Positions 14,900 to 23,027 of a stretch of 64,000 nt of DNA are shown in pieces. Numbering within the stretch: position 1 is the stretch's first letter; each line of letters starts with the position of its first letter. Source of the stretch: an uncultured Megasphaera sp. (GTDB lineage: Bacteria; Bacillota; Negativicutes; Veillonellales; Megasphaeraceae); contig UQHB01000006.1 of the NCBI GenBank assembly GCA_900540735.1, forward strand, positions 1 through 64,000, written 5' to 3'. Under the pieces are notes generated by a model. The model was not told the DNA's origin. It did not search any database and worked only from the letters and a program-made list of their open reading frames with translations. The translations under genes were made by a program, and so were the position numbers.

Positions 14900-16066
14900 A
14901 TGAAAATTGCTATTGCTGGAACGGGATATGTAGGCTTGTCTAATGGTGTGCTATTAGCGCAACATAATGAAGTCGTTGCCTTAGATATTATTCCAGAAAA
15001 AGTAGACATGCTGAATAAAGGCATATCGCCAATTGTTGATGCAGATATTTCAGCCTTTCTGCAACGTGATGACATTCATTTTAAAGCGACGTTAGATGCT
15101 AAAGAAGCATTTACAGACGCTGATTTTATTATTATTTCTACGCCGACCAACTATGACCCAAAACTCAATTTCTTTGACACGTCATCAGTGGAAAAGGTCA
15201 TTGAAGAAGTATTGGCAATTAACCCAAAGGCCATCATGGTCATAAAATCAACCGTTCCTGTTGGGTATACTGCTGAAATTAAGCAGAAGTATCAAACCAA
15301 TAATATTATGTTTTCACCTGAGTTTTTGCGTGAAGGCAAGGCGTTACATGACAATTTATATCCTTCGCGAATTGTGGTTGGAGAAAAATCAGAACGGGCG
15401 AAAACTTTTGCTAATTTACTTGCGCAAGGAGCTATTAAGAAAGATATTCCTATGGTCTTTACTGGCTCGACGGAAGCAGAAGCGATTAAGCTCTTTGCGA
15501 ATACCTATTTAGCGTTGCGTGTAGCTTACTTCAATGAATTGGACTCGTATGCAGAAATGCGTGGCCTCCATACAGCAGAAATCATTCAAGGTGTGTGCTT
15601 AGACCCACGGATTGGTGACTTTTACAATAATCCTTCCTTTGGCTATGGCGGATATTGTTTGCCGAAGGATACGAAGCAATTATTGGCGAACTATCAAGAT
15701 ATTCCACAAAATTTGATTTCTGCTATCGTCGCGGCTAATCGGACACGTAAAGACCACATTGCGGACATGATTATTGCTGAAAATCCGAAAGTTGTCGGCG
15801 TGTATCGCTTGACTATGAAATCTGCATCAGATAACTTTAGAGCATCTGCTATTCAAGGTGTCATGAAGCGGATTAAAGCCAAAGGCATTACGGTCATTGT
15901 TTATGAACCAACACTTGAAGCTGATGATTTCTTCCATTCTAAGGTCGTTCGTGATTTAAAGGCTTTTAAACAAGATAGTGATGTCATTTTAGCCAATCGT
16001 TGGAATGATGAATTAGACGATGTAAAAGAAAAAGTATATACGCGAGACTTGTTTGATAGAGATTAG
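14900..16066 (+). CDS. ugd: UDP-glucose 6-dehydrogenase
   Basis: A 388-aa enzyme that oxidises UDP-glucose to UDP-glucuronate with two NAD. The NAD-binding GTGYVGLS lies at residues 7-14, ISTPTNYDP and VIKSTVPVGYT follow, and the catalytic Cys is in GYGGYCLPKDTK (about residue 253). The family's usual length of about 390 is met. It stands directly before the UDP-glucuronate epimerase gene (9-base gap), so the two make UDP-GlcA and UDP-GalA for the surface polysaccharide. AGAGAGGTG before the ATG is a good ribosome-binding site. Confidence 0.95.
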   Translation: MKIAIAGTGYVGLSNGVLLAQHNEVVALDIIPEKVDMLNKGISPIVDADISAFLQRDDIHFKATLDAKEAFTDADFIIISTPTNYDPKLNFFDTSSVEKVIEEVLAINPKAIMVIKSTVPVGYTAEIKQKYQTNNIMFSPEFLREGKALHDNLYPSRIVVGEKSERAKTFANLLAQGAIKKDIPMVFTGSTEAEAIKLFANTYLALRVAYFNELDSYAEMRGLHTAEIIQGVCLDPRIGDFYNNPSFGYGGYCLPKDTKQLLANYQDIPQNLISAIVAANRTRKDHIADMIIAENPKVVGVYRLTMKSASDNFRASAIQGVMKRIKAKGITVIVYEPTLEADDFFHSKVVRDLKAFKQDSDVILANRWNDELDDVKEKVYTRDLFDRD

Positions 16067-16075
16067 AGGTGCAAT

Positions 16076-17080
16076 ATGTACAAACCGTTTGATAACAAGA
16101 AAACTGTGCTAATTACTGGCGCAGCAGGCTTTATTGGTTTTCACTTAGCCAAGCGTTTGCTAGCTATGGGTGCGACTATCCTTGGCTTTGATAATGTCAA
16201 TGATTACTATGATGTAAGTTTGAAAGAAAGTCGCTTACAAATTCTAAAAGAATATCTGAAATTTACATTTGTCAAAGGCGATTTAGCCGATGAACAGGCA
16301 GTCAATAGCGTATTTACGACATATCATCCTGATATTGTCGTGAATCTGGCTGCTCAAGCAGGTGTTCGCTATAGTATTGACCATCCTCGGTCGTATATCA
16401 ATTCCAATGTCATTGGTTTCTTTAATGTGTTGGAAGCTTGTCGGCATTATCCGGTAGAACATCTGCTTTTCGCATCTAGCTCATCCGTCTATGGGAATCA
16501 GGAAAAGACGCCGTTCTCGACGACTGATAATGTGGACCATCCCATTAGTCTCTATGCAGCAACAAAGAAATCAAATGAACTTATGGCATATACATATAGC
16601 CATCTTTATGGGATTCCGGTAACAGGCTTACGTTTCTTTACGGTGTATGGCCCGTATGGTCGTCCCGATATGGCATATTTTAAGTTTACCAATATGATTT
16701 TTAACGGTGAACCTATTAAAATTTATAATCATGGTGATATGTATCGCGATTTTACGTATGTCGATGATATCGTAACGGGGATTGAACATATGCTGTGCAA
16801 TCCGCCAAAAGAAAACGAACAAGGTGATAGATATAAGGTTTATAATATTGGCAATAATAAGCCGGAAAAGCTCATGTATTTTATTGAAACCTTGGAAAAA
16901 GCTATTGGAAAAACGGCTAAAAAAGAATTTTTGCCTATGCAACCAGGTGATGTATATCAGACTTATGCTGATGTGAGTGAATTAGAACGAGATTTTGATT
17001 TTAAACCGCAGACGAGCATAGAAGAAGGATTACATAGATTTGCTCAGTGGTATTCAGCATATTATGATATATCGATATAA
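16076..17080 (+). CDS. UDP-glucuronate 4-epimerase (extended SDR)
   Basis: A 334-aa extended short-chain dehydrogenase. It has the NAD motif GAAGFIG (15-21), the DNVNDYYDVSLKESRL segment typical of UDP-GlcA epimerases, SSSSVYGN, and the active-site YAATKK (YxxxK, about 159). VYGPYGRPDMAY fits UDP-glucuronate 4-epimerases of the LpsL/GlaKP type. It acts on the product of the preceding dehydrogenase to give UDP-galacturonate. Other uronic acid epimerases cannot be fully excluded. Confidence 0.9.
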   Translation: MYKPFDNKKTVLITGAAGFIGFHLAKRLLAMGATILGFDNVNDYYDVSLKESRLQILKEYLKFTFVKGDLADEQAVNSVFTTYHPDIVVNLAAQAGVRYSIDHPRSYINSNVIGFFNVLEACRHYPVEHLLFASSSSVYGNQEKTPFSTTDNVDHPISLYAATKKSNELMAYTYSHLYGIPVTGLRFFTVYGPYGRPDMAYFKFTNMIFNGEPIKIYNHGDMYRDFTYVDDIVTGIEHMLCNPPKENEQGDRYKVYNIGNNKPEKLMYFIETLEKAIGKTAKKEFLPMQPGDVYQTYADVSELERDFDFKPQTSIEEGLHRFAQWYSAYYDISI

Positions 17081-17098
17081 AGGAGATAGGAAATTTAT

Positions 17099-18136
17099 AT
17101 GGAGTTAGTAAAACGTAGTATAGAGTTATGGCCCTGTAAAAAAGAGTATAATATAAATGATATAGCTCATATTGTTCTTTGTGCGGATAAAAATGTTATA
17201 CGTTCACTAGGTGTTACTATATATTCAGTAGCAAAATATATAACTATTCCATGCATGTTTCATATTTTTTTTAATGGGGATTTGTCTCGAGTTGATGAAG
17301 CGCGTTTTAAAGAGATTGGGAAGAATTTCTCTGTAGCTATTTCGTTATACTGGTTAGATGCCTCTCAATTTAATATGCTTCATACGTCACGACATATTAG
17401 TGTTACTGCGTATTATCGGTTATTAGTTCCATATGTATTAAAAGAACATGGAATTTTTCGCTTTTTATATATAGATACGGATATACTGTGTATACGTGAT
17501 ATTGCTAATATTTTTTCTTTTGATTTAAATGATAAAATTGCATTAGTAGTTAAAGATTTGAATTTAATACCAGCAAATCAGACATGGTGGAAGAAGCATT
17601 GTAAAGAAATTGGTATGTCCACTATGGAATATTTTAATTCTGGTATGATGCTTATAAATGTTGAACCATATGTGCGAGAGGATATTGGGCAGCAAGCGGT
17701 TATACTAGCTTCAGAAAGGTCATATGAACATATGGATCAAGATGTATTAAATATTTTATTAGAAGGAAAAGTTTTATTTGACGAAGAGCATAAATACAAT
17801 TGCACGATGTCTGTTCCGGATAGTTTAGTTCCTAATAGCGTAAAGCTCATACATTTTACAGGCTTTAAAAAGCCTTGGAAACTATATACATCATATTGGG
17901 GAAATAGTTTTGCGCAAAATCCAAAACCTAAAAATGGTAATACTTGGAAGTATGCGTATTACAAAATTTGGCGGGAATATGCTGCCCAATCACCTTGGCA
18001 TGATGTTCCCTTTGATGCTCCTAGAAATGCTCATGAATGGCGGTGGGTATCCGATATGTATTGGCGCAATCAGGAATATGGTAAGGCTATAGCTGCGTAT
18101 GGACAATATTTGAAACATAAATTTATTAAGGCATAG
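17099..18136 (+). CDS. GT8 family glycosyltransferase, paralogue A
   Basis: A 345-aa GT8 enzyme with AHIVLCADKNVIRSLGVTI near the start, the DxD block LYIDTDILCI, YFNSGMMLINVEPYV, MDQDVLNILLEGK and the IHFTGFKKPWKLY metal-binding His region. It is strikingly similar in motif order and spacing to the next gene, so the two are a tandem duplication that has diverged. Sequence is AT-richer than the housekeeping part of the window. Likely adds hexose to LPS core or O-chain. Confidence 0.85.
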   Translation: MELVKRSIELWPCKKEYNINDIAHIVLCADKNVIRSLGVTIYSVAKYITIPCMFHIFFNGDLSRVDEARFKEIGKNFSVAISLYWLDASQFNMLHTSRHISVTAYYRLLVPYVLKEHGIFRFLYIDTDILCIRDIANIFSFDLNDKIALVVKDLNLIPANQTWWKKHCKEIGMSTMEYFNSGMMLINVEPYVREDIGQQAVILASERSYEHMDQDVLNILLEGKVLFDEEHKYNCTMSVPDSLVPNSVKLIHFTGFKKPWKLYTSYWGNSFAQNPKPKNGNTWKYAYYKIWREYAAQSPWHDVPFDAPRNAHEWRWVSDMYWRNQEYGKAIAAYGQYLKHKFIKA

Positions 18137-18146
18137 GGAGAGCTTT

Positions 18147-19166
18147 ATGGACTTGCTAAGAGAAAAACGGGTTATTGGAGAAAACAAGATTGTTGAATGC
18201 TCGAATAAACTTAATATAGCGTTGTGCTGTGATAAAAACGTACTGCGGGCCTTAGGGGTTACTATATTTTCTTTTCTGCAACACACAAGCATCCCTTGTG
18301 TCTTTCATATTTTCTTTAACGGCCAGTTGCCAAAAGAAGATGAAAAAAAGTTAGAGCAGTTAGTAACACAATATCAAACGGATATTGTCATATACTGGCT
18401 AAATAATAAGTTTATTGAAGATTTAAAATCTAATTTACTAAATATAACTGTCACTACCTATTATCGTCTCGTAGTTCCCTATGTCTTACACGAAGCATCA
18501 ATAGATCGGGTGTTATATGTAGATACAGACGTTCTTTGTACAAATGATGTATCTCCTTTATTGACGATGGATTTACAAGATAAAATTGCTTTTGTAGAAA
18601 AGGATGCTACTTCAAAACCTAATATGCGGCAGTCGTATTGTCCTAAAATTGGCATGAAAGGCACAGATTATTTTAATGCTGGTGTTATGTTAATTAACAT
18701 AGCACCATATGTAAAAGAAGATATTGGATTTAAAGCTATTAAATTGGCATCTACCAATTCATATCCTTTTATGGATCAAGACGTATTAAATATCCTATTA
18801 GAAGGAAAGACTATTTTCAGTACGACCTATTCGTATGACTGCGCTATGTCCGTGCGAAATCATGAATTACCTGATGTAGTGCGCATTATCCACTTCACAG
18901 GTGGCAAAAAGCCTTGGAAATTATATACTACTCATTATGGTACAAAATATACTGACCATTGGAAAGACGAACACTCATGGAAATACCCATATTATAAAGC
19001 GTGGCGAGATTGTGCGAAACAATCTCCTTGGAGAGATATTCCCTATGAATTACCAAAGACATATCACGATTGGCGATATATCGCTAATATGTACTATATC
19101 ATGGGAAAACATGGTAAATTCATATATGCATATTGGAAGTATCTTCGCTTTAAATTCTTTAAATAG
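18147..19166 (+). CDS. GT8 family glycosyltransferase, paralogue B
   Basis: A 339-aa paralogue of the preceding gene: IALCCDKNVLRALGVTI, LYVDTDVLCT, DYFNAGVMLINIAPYVKEDIG, MDQDVLNILLEGK and IHFTGGKKPWKLY. All GT8 catalytic parts are present in both copies, so both could be active with different acceptors. It is the last gene of the run that began at 9720 and is followed by a terminator at 19256. Confidence 0.85.
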   Translation: MDLLREKRVIGENKIVECSNKLNIALCCDKNVLRALGVTIFSFLQHTSIPCVFHIFFNGQLPKEDEKKLEQLVTQYQTDIVIYWLNNKFIEDLKSNLLNITVTTYYRLVVPYVLHEASIDRVLYVDTDVLCTNDVSPLLTMDLQDKIAFVEKDATSKPNMRQSYCPKIGMKGTDYFNAGVMLINIAPYVKEDIGFKAIKLASTNSYPFMDQDVLNILLEGKTIFSTTYSYDCAMSVRNHELPDVVRIIHFTGGKKPWKLYTTHYGTKYTDHWKDEHSWKYPYYKAWRDCAKQSPWRDIPYELPKTYHDWRYIANMYYIMGKHGKFIYAYWKYLRFKFFK

Positions 19167-19255
19167 TACTAATAATACTACTGGATAAATAAAAATTTCT
19201 GAAATAGAACTACTGTTATATTGCAAGGTATTGAAATAATAATATCATTTTACGA

Positions 19256-19281
19256 ACGCACTCCATGGCGAGTGCGTTTTT
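19256..19281 (+). terminator. Rho-independent terminator ending the LPS gene run
   Basis: ACGCACTC (19256-19263) pairs with GAGTGCGT (19270-19277) around a six-base loop, followed by T residues. Confidence 0.85.
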
Positions 19282-19313
19282 ATATTGTATTGTTCTAGGA
19301 TGTACAACTAATG

Positions 19314-19360
19314 TGTAACTGACATGTAAATATATAGCGAAGATTTACAAGACATTTACA
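19314..19360. promoter_or_regulatory. Two WalR/PhoP-type response-regulator boxes
   Basis: On the plus strand TGTAAC-N5-TGTAAA spans 19314-19330. On the minus strand TGTAAA-N5-TGTAAA spans 19360-19344 (read as TTTACA-N5-TTTACA on the plus strand). Both fit the TGTWAH-N5-TGTWAH consensus of WalR (YycF) and resemble Pho boxes. The second box overlaps the -35 of the promoter at 19355. This suggests control of the downstream envelope gene by an OmpR-family regulator. Confidence 0.55.
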
Positions 19361-19383
19361 TTTACTCTGTTTTTGTCTATAAT
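19355..19383 (+). promoter_or_regulatory. Promoter of the LtaS-like gene
   Basis: TTTACA (19355-19360), 17 bases, TATAAT (19378-19383). The -35 is also the second half of a WalR-like box, so a bound regulator would compete with or contact RNA polymerase. Confidence 0.6.
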
Positions 19384-19437
19384 ATCTCTAGGTTGTTGGG
19401 AATGTATTTCAACCTTCTAGTATATGGAGTGATGCAG

Positions 19438-21480
19438 ATGTTTGGACAATTTTTCTCTTCTATGCAGCAAGACATTCAACTGTGTTTATATTTTCCCGTT
19501 GTTTGTGCTGTATTTCGAGCTATTTTCATTAAAGTATATAATCCCTACAAGACCTTGAAGGGCAAAGGAAATGTGATTTGGAATTGCTTCCGTTATGCCT
19601 TTTGGTGGGGCATGGATTTTAATGCGTATGCTTTTTTACTTCCTTTTATTTTGATTTCGATTCCTAGTGTTTGGATAGCCTCTTATTATGCGATTAGTGA
19701 TACTATTCGCATTGTCATTGGTATGGTCTATGCAACGGTGTTGTATGTTGCTTTTATGGGCAAAATGATTTTTTATAATCATTTCCACGATACGTATAAT
19801 CATCTTGTTCGCATGGGTGGCAAAGCAGAAAAGAAGAATCTTATAGATACATTTTTCAATCAAGATCACGGTGCCTTGTGGTTACTAGGGCTAATTCCGT
19901 ACTGGGTGATTTCGTATGGATCTATTTCGTTATTATTGAAATTACCGAATATTCCATATCCTCAATTTGAGTCTCCTCTTTTGATGTATTCCTTTAATGT
20001 CCTTGTCGTTATGCTGGCCATTTTAGGATTTTATTGGTTTCGGTACGGCGGAACCTTAAAGCACGACGATAAACCAGAATGGGATAATATGCCCAGTATG
20101 ATAAAGCAAGATACGTTTTTTGCAAAAGCTGCTGTAGATGATTTGGTAGCGTTAGAACGAGTCAAACGCAAGAAGCTGAATGAAATATATACCCATACAG
20201 ATGAGGAAGATTTACATTCTATTTCTCAGATTGTGCCAAAAACTGCAAAGCCTCTTCAGGAGTATACAAATCCTGTATATGCCTTTGCCCGTAAGGCTAA
20301 GGGCGCAAAGATAGCAAAGCCGTCTCACATTTTCCTCATTGTTGGCGAAAGTTATTTACAGCAATTTTTTGATCCCTATTTGGATTGCCTAAATATTACG
20401 AGTGGTGGTAAGCGGTTAATGCACGACCCACATACGGCTGTATTATATAATTCCTTGTCGTCTGGCGTTATTTCACGGCCTACGATTGTTGGGCTTATGT
20501 CCGGACTTTTTGATTTAGAGTTACAGCTTAATGAAAAAGAGCCATGGTGGAACGGTACGGTGCCGACTTCGTTACCATTGCAGTTAAAGAAGCTTGGTTA
20601 TTCGTCGACGTATTGGTATGGCGGCAATACAACATACGGCAACTTTAGTCATTTTGCACCGGCTTGTGGTTTCGATAGGGTTATGTCGGCTACAGAGTTT
20701 TGTGGTCCTCATGCGCCGAAAACCTGGGTAGGCGTATATGATAATATTTATTTAGAAAAGGCTGCTGAATTAATCCAGCAACACGATTCGGGTGCGCCAG
20801 AGTTCCATATGGTCTATACGACGTCGTATCACAGTCCTTTTAAGATTGATGTAGAAAAGTATGGGTATGACGTAGAAAAAGTTATGCCTAATGCGCCGGA
20901 AGATATAAAGAAGAATAAGCAGTTACAGCGCATGTTAGGGACTTTTTGGCTTACAGACCAAGCGACAGGAAAGTTTGTTGATACGATTCGCAATGCCTAT
21001 CCCGATGTCTTGATTTTCCTCACTGCAGACCATGCCATTCCCTTGACGTATATGGAAAAGACCTCTTTAATGCAGCGAAATTGCTCGATTCGTGAGCTCC
21101 ATTGCCCGACATTTATGATGTATCATCGCGATATTGACCAAACTATTTTTTCAGGTAATACAATTGGTGGGCATATGAATATTATGCCTACGATTATGGA
21201 ATTGATTGCACCTAAAGATTTTACGTATTATTCGTTGTTCTCGTCGCTCACAGAACCAATCGACCATATTGTAACGCCGCGCCATTGGCTCCGTCCTGAT
21301 GCATATGGTACGTATGATAATCATTTGTACCAGCCCTTAGGAAAAGGACATGCTGAAGGAGACGTGCAAGAAGGGCCGTGGCCATATGAAGCGGAACGGC
21401 AAGGGTATATGGATTTGACGGGCTATATGGTACGTCATCCAGAGTTATTAGAACCAGCAGATACTATATTGCGTTCATAA
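19438..21480 (+). CDS. LTA synthase-like / phosphoethanolamine transferase-like sulfatase-fold membrane enzyme
   Basis: About 680 aa: several N-terminal membrane helices (to about residue 210), then an alkaline-phosphatase superfamily domain. Visible motifs are FLIVGESYLQQFF, the nucleophile region SRPTIVGLMSG (catalytic Thr), YWYGGNTTYGNF, FHMVYTTSYHSPF and FLTADHAIPL, the family's metal-ligand segments. In monoderms this fold makes lipoteichoic acid; in a diderm it more likely moves phosphoglycerol or phosphoethanolamine onto LPS or another envelope glycan. ATG 19438 has GGAG at 8-base spacing; in-frame starts at 19432, 19402 and 19393 are alternatives. Confidence 0.8.
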   Translation: MFGQFFSSMQQDIQLCLYFPVVCAVFRAIFIKVYNPYKTLKGKGNVIWNCFRYAFWWGMDFNAYAFLLPFILISIPSVWIASYYAISDTIRIVIGMVYATVLYVAFMGKMIFYNHFHDTYNHLVRMGGKAEKKNLIDTFFNQDHGALWLLGLIPYWVISYGSISLLLKLPNIPYPQFESPLLMYSFNVLVVMLAILGFYWFRYGGTLKHDDKPEWDNMPSMIKQDTFFAKAAVDDLVALERVKRKKLNEIYTHTDEEDLHSISQIVPKTAKPLQEYTNPVYAFARKAKGAKIAKPSHIFLIVGESYLQQFFDPYLDCLNITSGGKRLMHDPHTAVLYNSLSSGVISRPTIVGLMSGLFDLELQLNEKEPWWNGTVPTSLPLQLKKLGYSSTYWYGGNTTYGNFSHFAPACGFDRVMSATEFCGPHAPKTWVGVYDNIYLEKAAELIQQHDSGAPEFHMVYTTSYHSPFKIDVEKYGYDVEKVMPNAPEDIKKNKQLQRMLGTFWLTDQATGKFVDTIRNAYPDVLIFLTADHAIPLTYMEKTSLMQRNCSIRELHCPTFMMYHRDIDQTIFSGNTIGGHMNIMPTIMELIAPKDFTYYSLFSSLTEPIDHIVTPRHWLRPDAYGTYDNHLYQPLGKGHAEGDVQEGPWPYEAERQGYMDLTGYMVRHPELLEPADTILRS

Positions 21481-21599
21481 TGAAATACTTTTCTTTGGCT
21501 CTATGGAAAAGTAAAGTTATTGTAGACTTTCTCACTACATGTGCTATAATAAGAAATGCAAATTTTACTATTATTTTACATATAACTAGAGAGGGAATT

Positions 21600-22604
21600 A
21601 TGTATAGTATATCGTATTTTTGGGATTTATCTTATCAAATGTACCATCCACGGAAATTTTCCGTTAAAAAGAGACGAATCGTCTTTTTTCTGCAAGCACT
21701 TACGCATCGTTCGTACATTAAGAAGGTAGATGACTTTTTCCAAAACTATTTGCCGTTGCCCAATTTCTTACAACACTCTTGCAAAGAATGTTATGATGTG
21801 TTGACGCGTGTCTTTTTGTACAAGAATTCAACCATGAAAGAACGGTTAGAAGCTATTGTACATCATTTTATGATACTGCAGGAGTATTTTTCTGATGAAG
21901 TTATTGCCCATCTATATACTACAAGAGATGGGTATACGCTTTGGCAATCAGCAGATGAAACGTTACCCGTAAAGGTATCGCTACGTTTTGATTTAGGACA
22001 ACGAAAAGAAGGCTTTTTGTCGCTGTATTTATATTATCAAGAGCAAATGATGTACCATTTTAATTTCCGCTTTGATTATGATAGGGAAGGAAAGGCAGCC
22101 ATATATATTGGCACGATTCAAGGAGCTACGGAAGGGTTGGCATTAACGAGAGAGCTGACGAAGAAGCTCTTTGGTTATCGTCCGAAAGGCTTTTTATTGT
22201 ATATGTTGCGCCTTTTTGCGCAGACCTTAGGAATTCAAAAGATATATGCTATTAGCGATGAAGGATTCTATACAAATAGTCATTTACTCCGCGGGAATCG
22301 GTCTAAAAAAACAGAACTCAATCCCTTTTGGTTTGAATCAGGTGCTTTTACAGATGGCGAAGAAACGTGGTATTTACGTCTTCCTACTGAAGAAAAACGC
22401 CGGACTTATGACGAAATTAAGTCACAGAAACGAAACCTATTCCGCAAACGGTATCGCCTGCTAGATACTATTGCCCCAGCTTATGTAGCAACGATTCGGA
22501 CATTGTTTAAAAACGGTGTCTGTCCCACGCCATCTTGCGTAGATGAAGCCCTTGTGCCTAAATCCGAAGGATATGACCCTATTGGGACACCAAAGGAAGC
22601 CTAA
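21600..22604 (+). CDS. VirK/YbjX family protein (DUF535)
   Basis: About 334 aa. The family is found in diderms and linked to outer-membrane and LPS remodelling and antimicrobial-peptide resistance (YbjX, VirK). Characteristic stretches are FNFRFDYDREGKAAIYIG followed by IQGATEG, the LFGYRPKGFLLYMLR segment and YAISDEGFYTNS. The start is set at ATG 21600 after GAGAGGG; the open frame reaches back to 21480 but a promoter-like TATAAT (21545-21550) lies in that part. It is next to the LtaS-like gene and the LPS cluster, which fits an envelope role. Confidence 0.8.
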   Translation: MYSISYFWDLSYQMYHPRKFSVKKRRIVFFLQALTHRSYIKKVDDFFQNYLPLPNFLQHSCKECYDVLTRVFLYKNSTMKERLEAIVHHFMILQEYFSDEVIAHLYTTRDGYTLWQSADETLPVKVSLRFDLGQRKEGFLSLYLYYQEQMMYHFNFRFDYDREGKAAIYIGTIQGATEGLALTRELTKKLFGYRPKGFLLYMLRLFAQTLGIQKIYAISDEGFYTNSHLLRGNRSKKTELNPFWFESGAFTDGEETWYLRLPTEEKRRTYDEIKSQKRNLFRKRYRLLDTIAPAYVATIRTLFKNGVCPTPSCVDEALVPKSEGYDPIGTPKEA

Positions 22605-22617
22605 GACGCAGCATCTG

Positions 22618-22646
22618 TTGCACGATGGCCATGAACATGCTATGAT
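22618..22646 (+). promoter_or_regulatory. Promoter of the bcp remnant
   Basis: TTGCAC (22618-22623), 17 bases, TATGAT (22641-22646). Both promoter and ribosome-binding site (GGAGGTG) remain although the gene body is internally deleted. Confidence 0.55.
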
Positions 22647-22685
22647 GTACCTAGATGAAAACAACTATCACGCGGAGGTGGTACC

Positions 22686-22880
22686 ATGTTAGCAGAAGGA
22701 ACGAAAGCCCCAGACTTTACGTTACCTGACAAAGATGGCAACAACGTTTCGTTGCACGACTTTGCTGGGAAGAAAGTCATCTTATATTTTTACCCAAAAG
22801 ACGGCACGATTGTCAAGGCTTTCCAAAAGGTACGGCCAGCAGATAATCCGAAGAAGATGCTCAAAGAAGTCCAACGTTAA
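22686..22880 (+). pseudogene. bcp: Peroxiredoxin Bcp with an in-frame internal deletion
   Basis: The 64-codon frame starts like a full Bcp (EGTKAPDFTLPDKDGNNVSL, then KKVILYFYPKD) and ends like one (GTIVKAFQKVRPADNPKK). An intact Bcp is about 150 aa. Roughly 85-90 residues between YFYPKD and GTIVKAF are gone, including the peroxidatic Cys that should follow YPKD within a few residues. The join stays in frame, so a short product without peroxidase activity could still be made. Promoter and terminator are preserved. Confidence 0.75.
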
Positions 22881-22899
22881 TATTGGTAATATAGGCCAA

Positions 22900-22938
22900 G
22901 ACAGTATCACTTTTTACTATTGTGATACTGTCTATTTT
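22900..22938 (+). terminator. Rho-independent terminator after the bcp remnant
   Basis: GACAGTATCAC (22900-22910) pairs perfectly with GTGATACTGTC (22922-22932), followed by TATTTTTAT. Confidence 0.8.
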
Positions 22939-22965
22939 TATATTGAGAATGAGTCGACACTTTTT

Positions 22966-22993
22966 TTGCTTTTACTGAGAAATACAGTATAAT
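22966..22993 (+). promoter_or_regulatory. Promoter of the ATPase-nuclease module
   Basis: TTGCTT (22966-22971), 16 bases, TATAAT (22988-22993), about 35 bases before the ATPase start. The module therefore has its own promoter and a terminator at 24399. Confidence 0.55.
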
Positions 22994-23027
22994 AAGAATA
23001 TAGTTTATTTTTACTGAGGAGATGCAT

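Noticed and set aside
21480..21600. Start of the VirK/YbjX gene at 21480
   Set aside because: The additional 40 residues are hydrophobic nonsense over a promoter-like sequence and have no ribosome-binding site; ATG 21600 has GAGAGGG.
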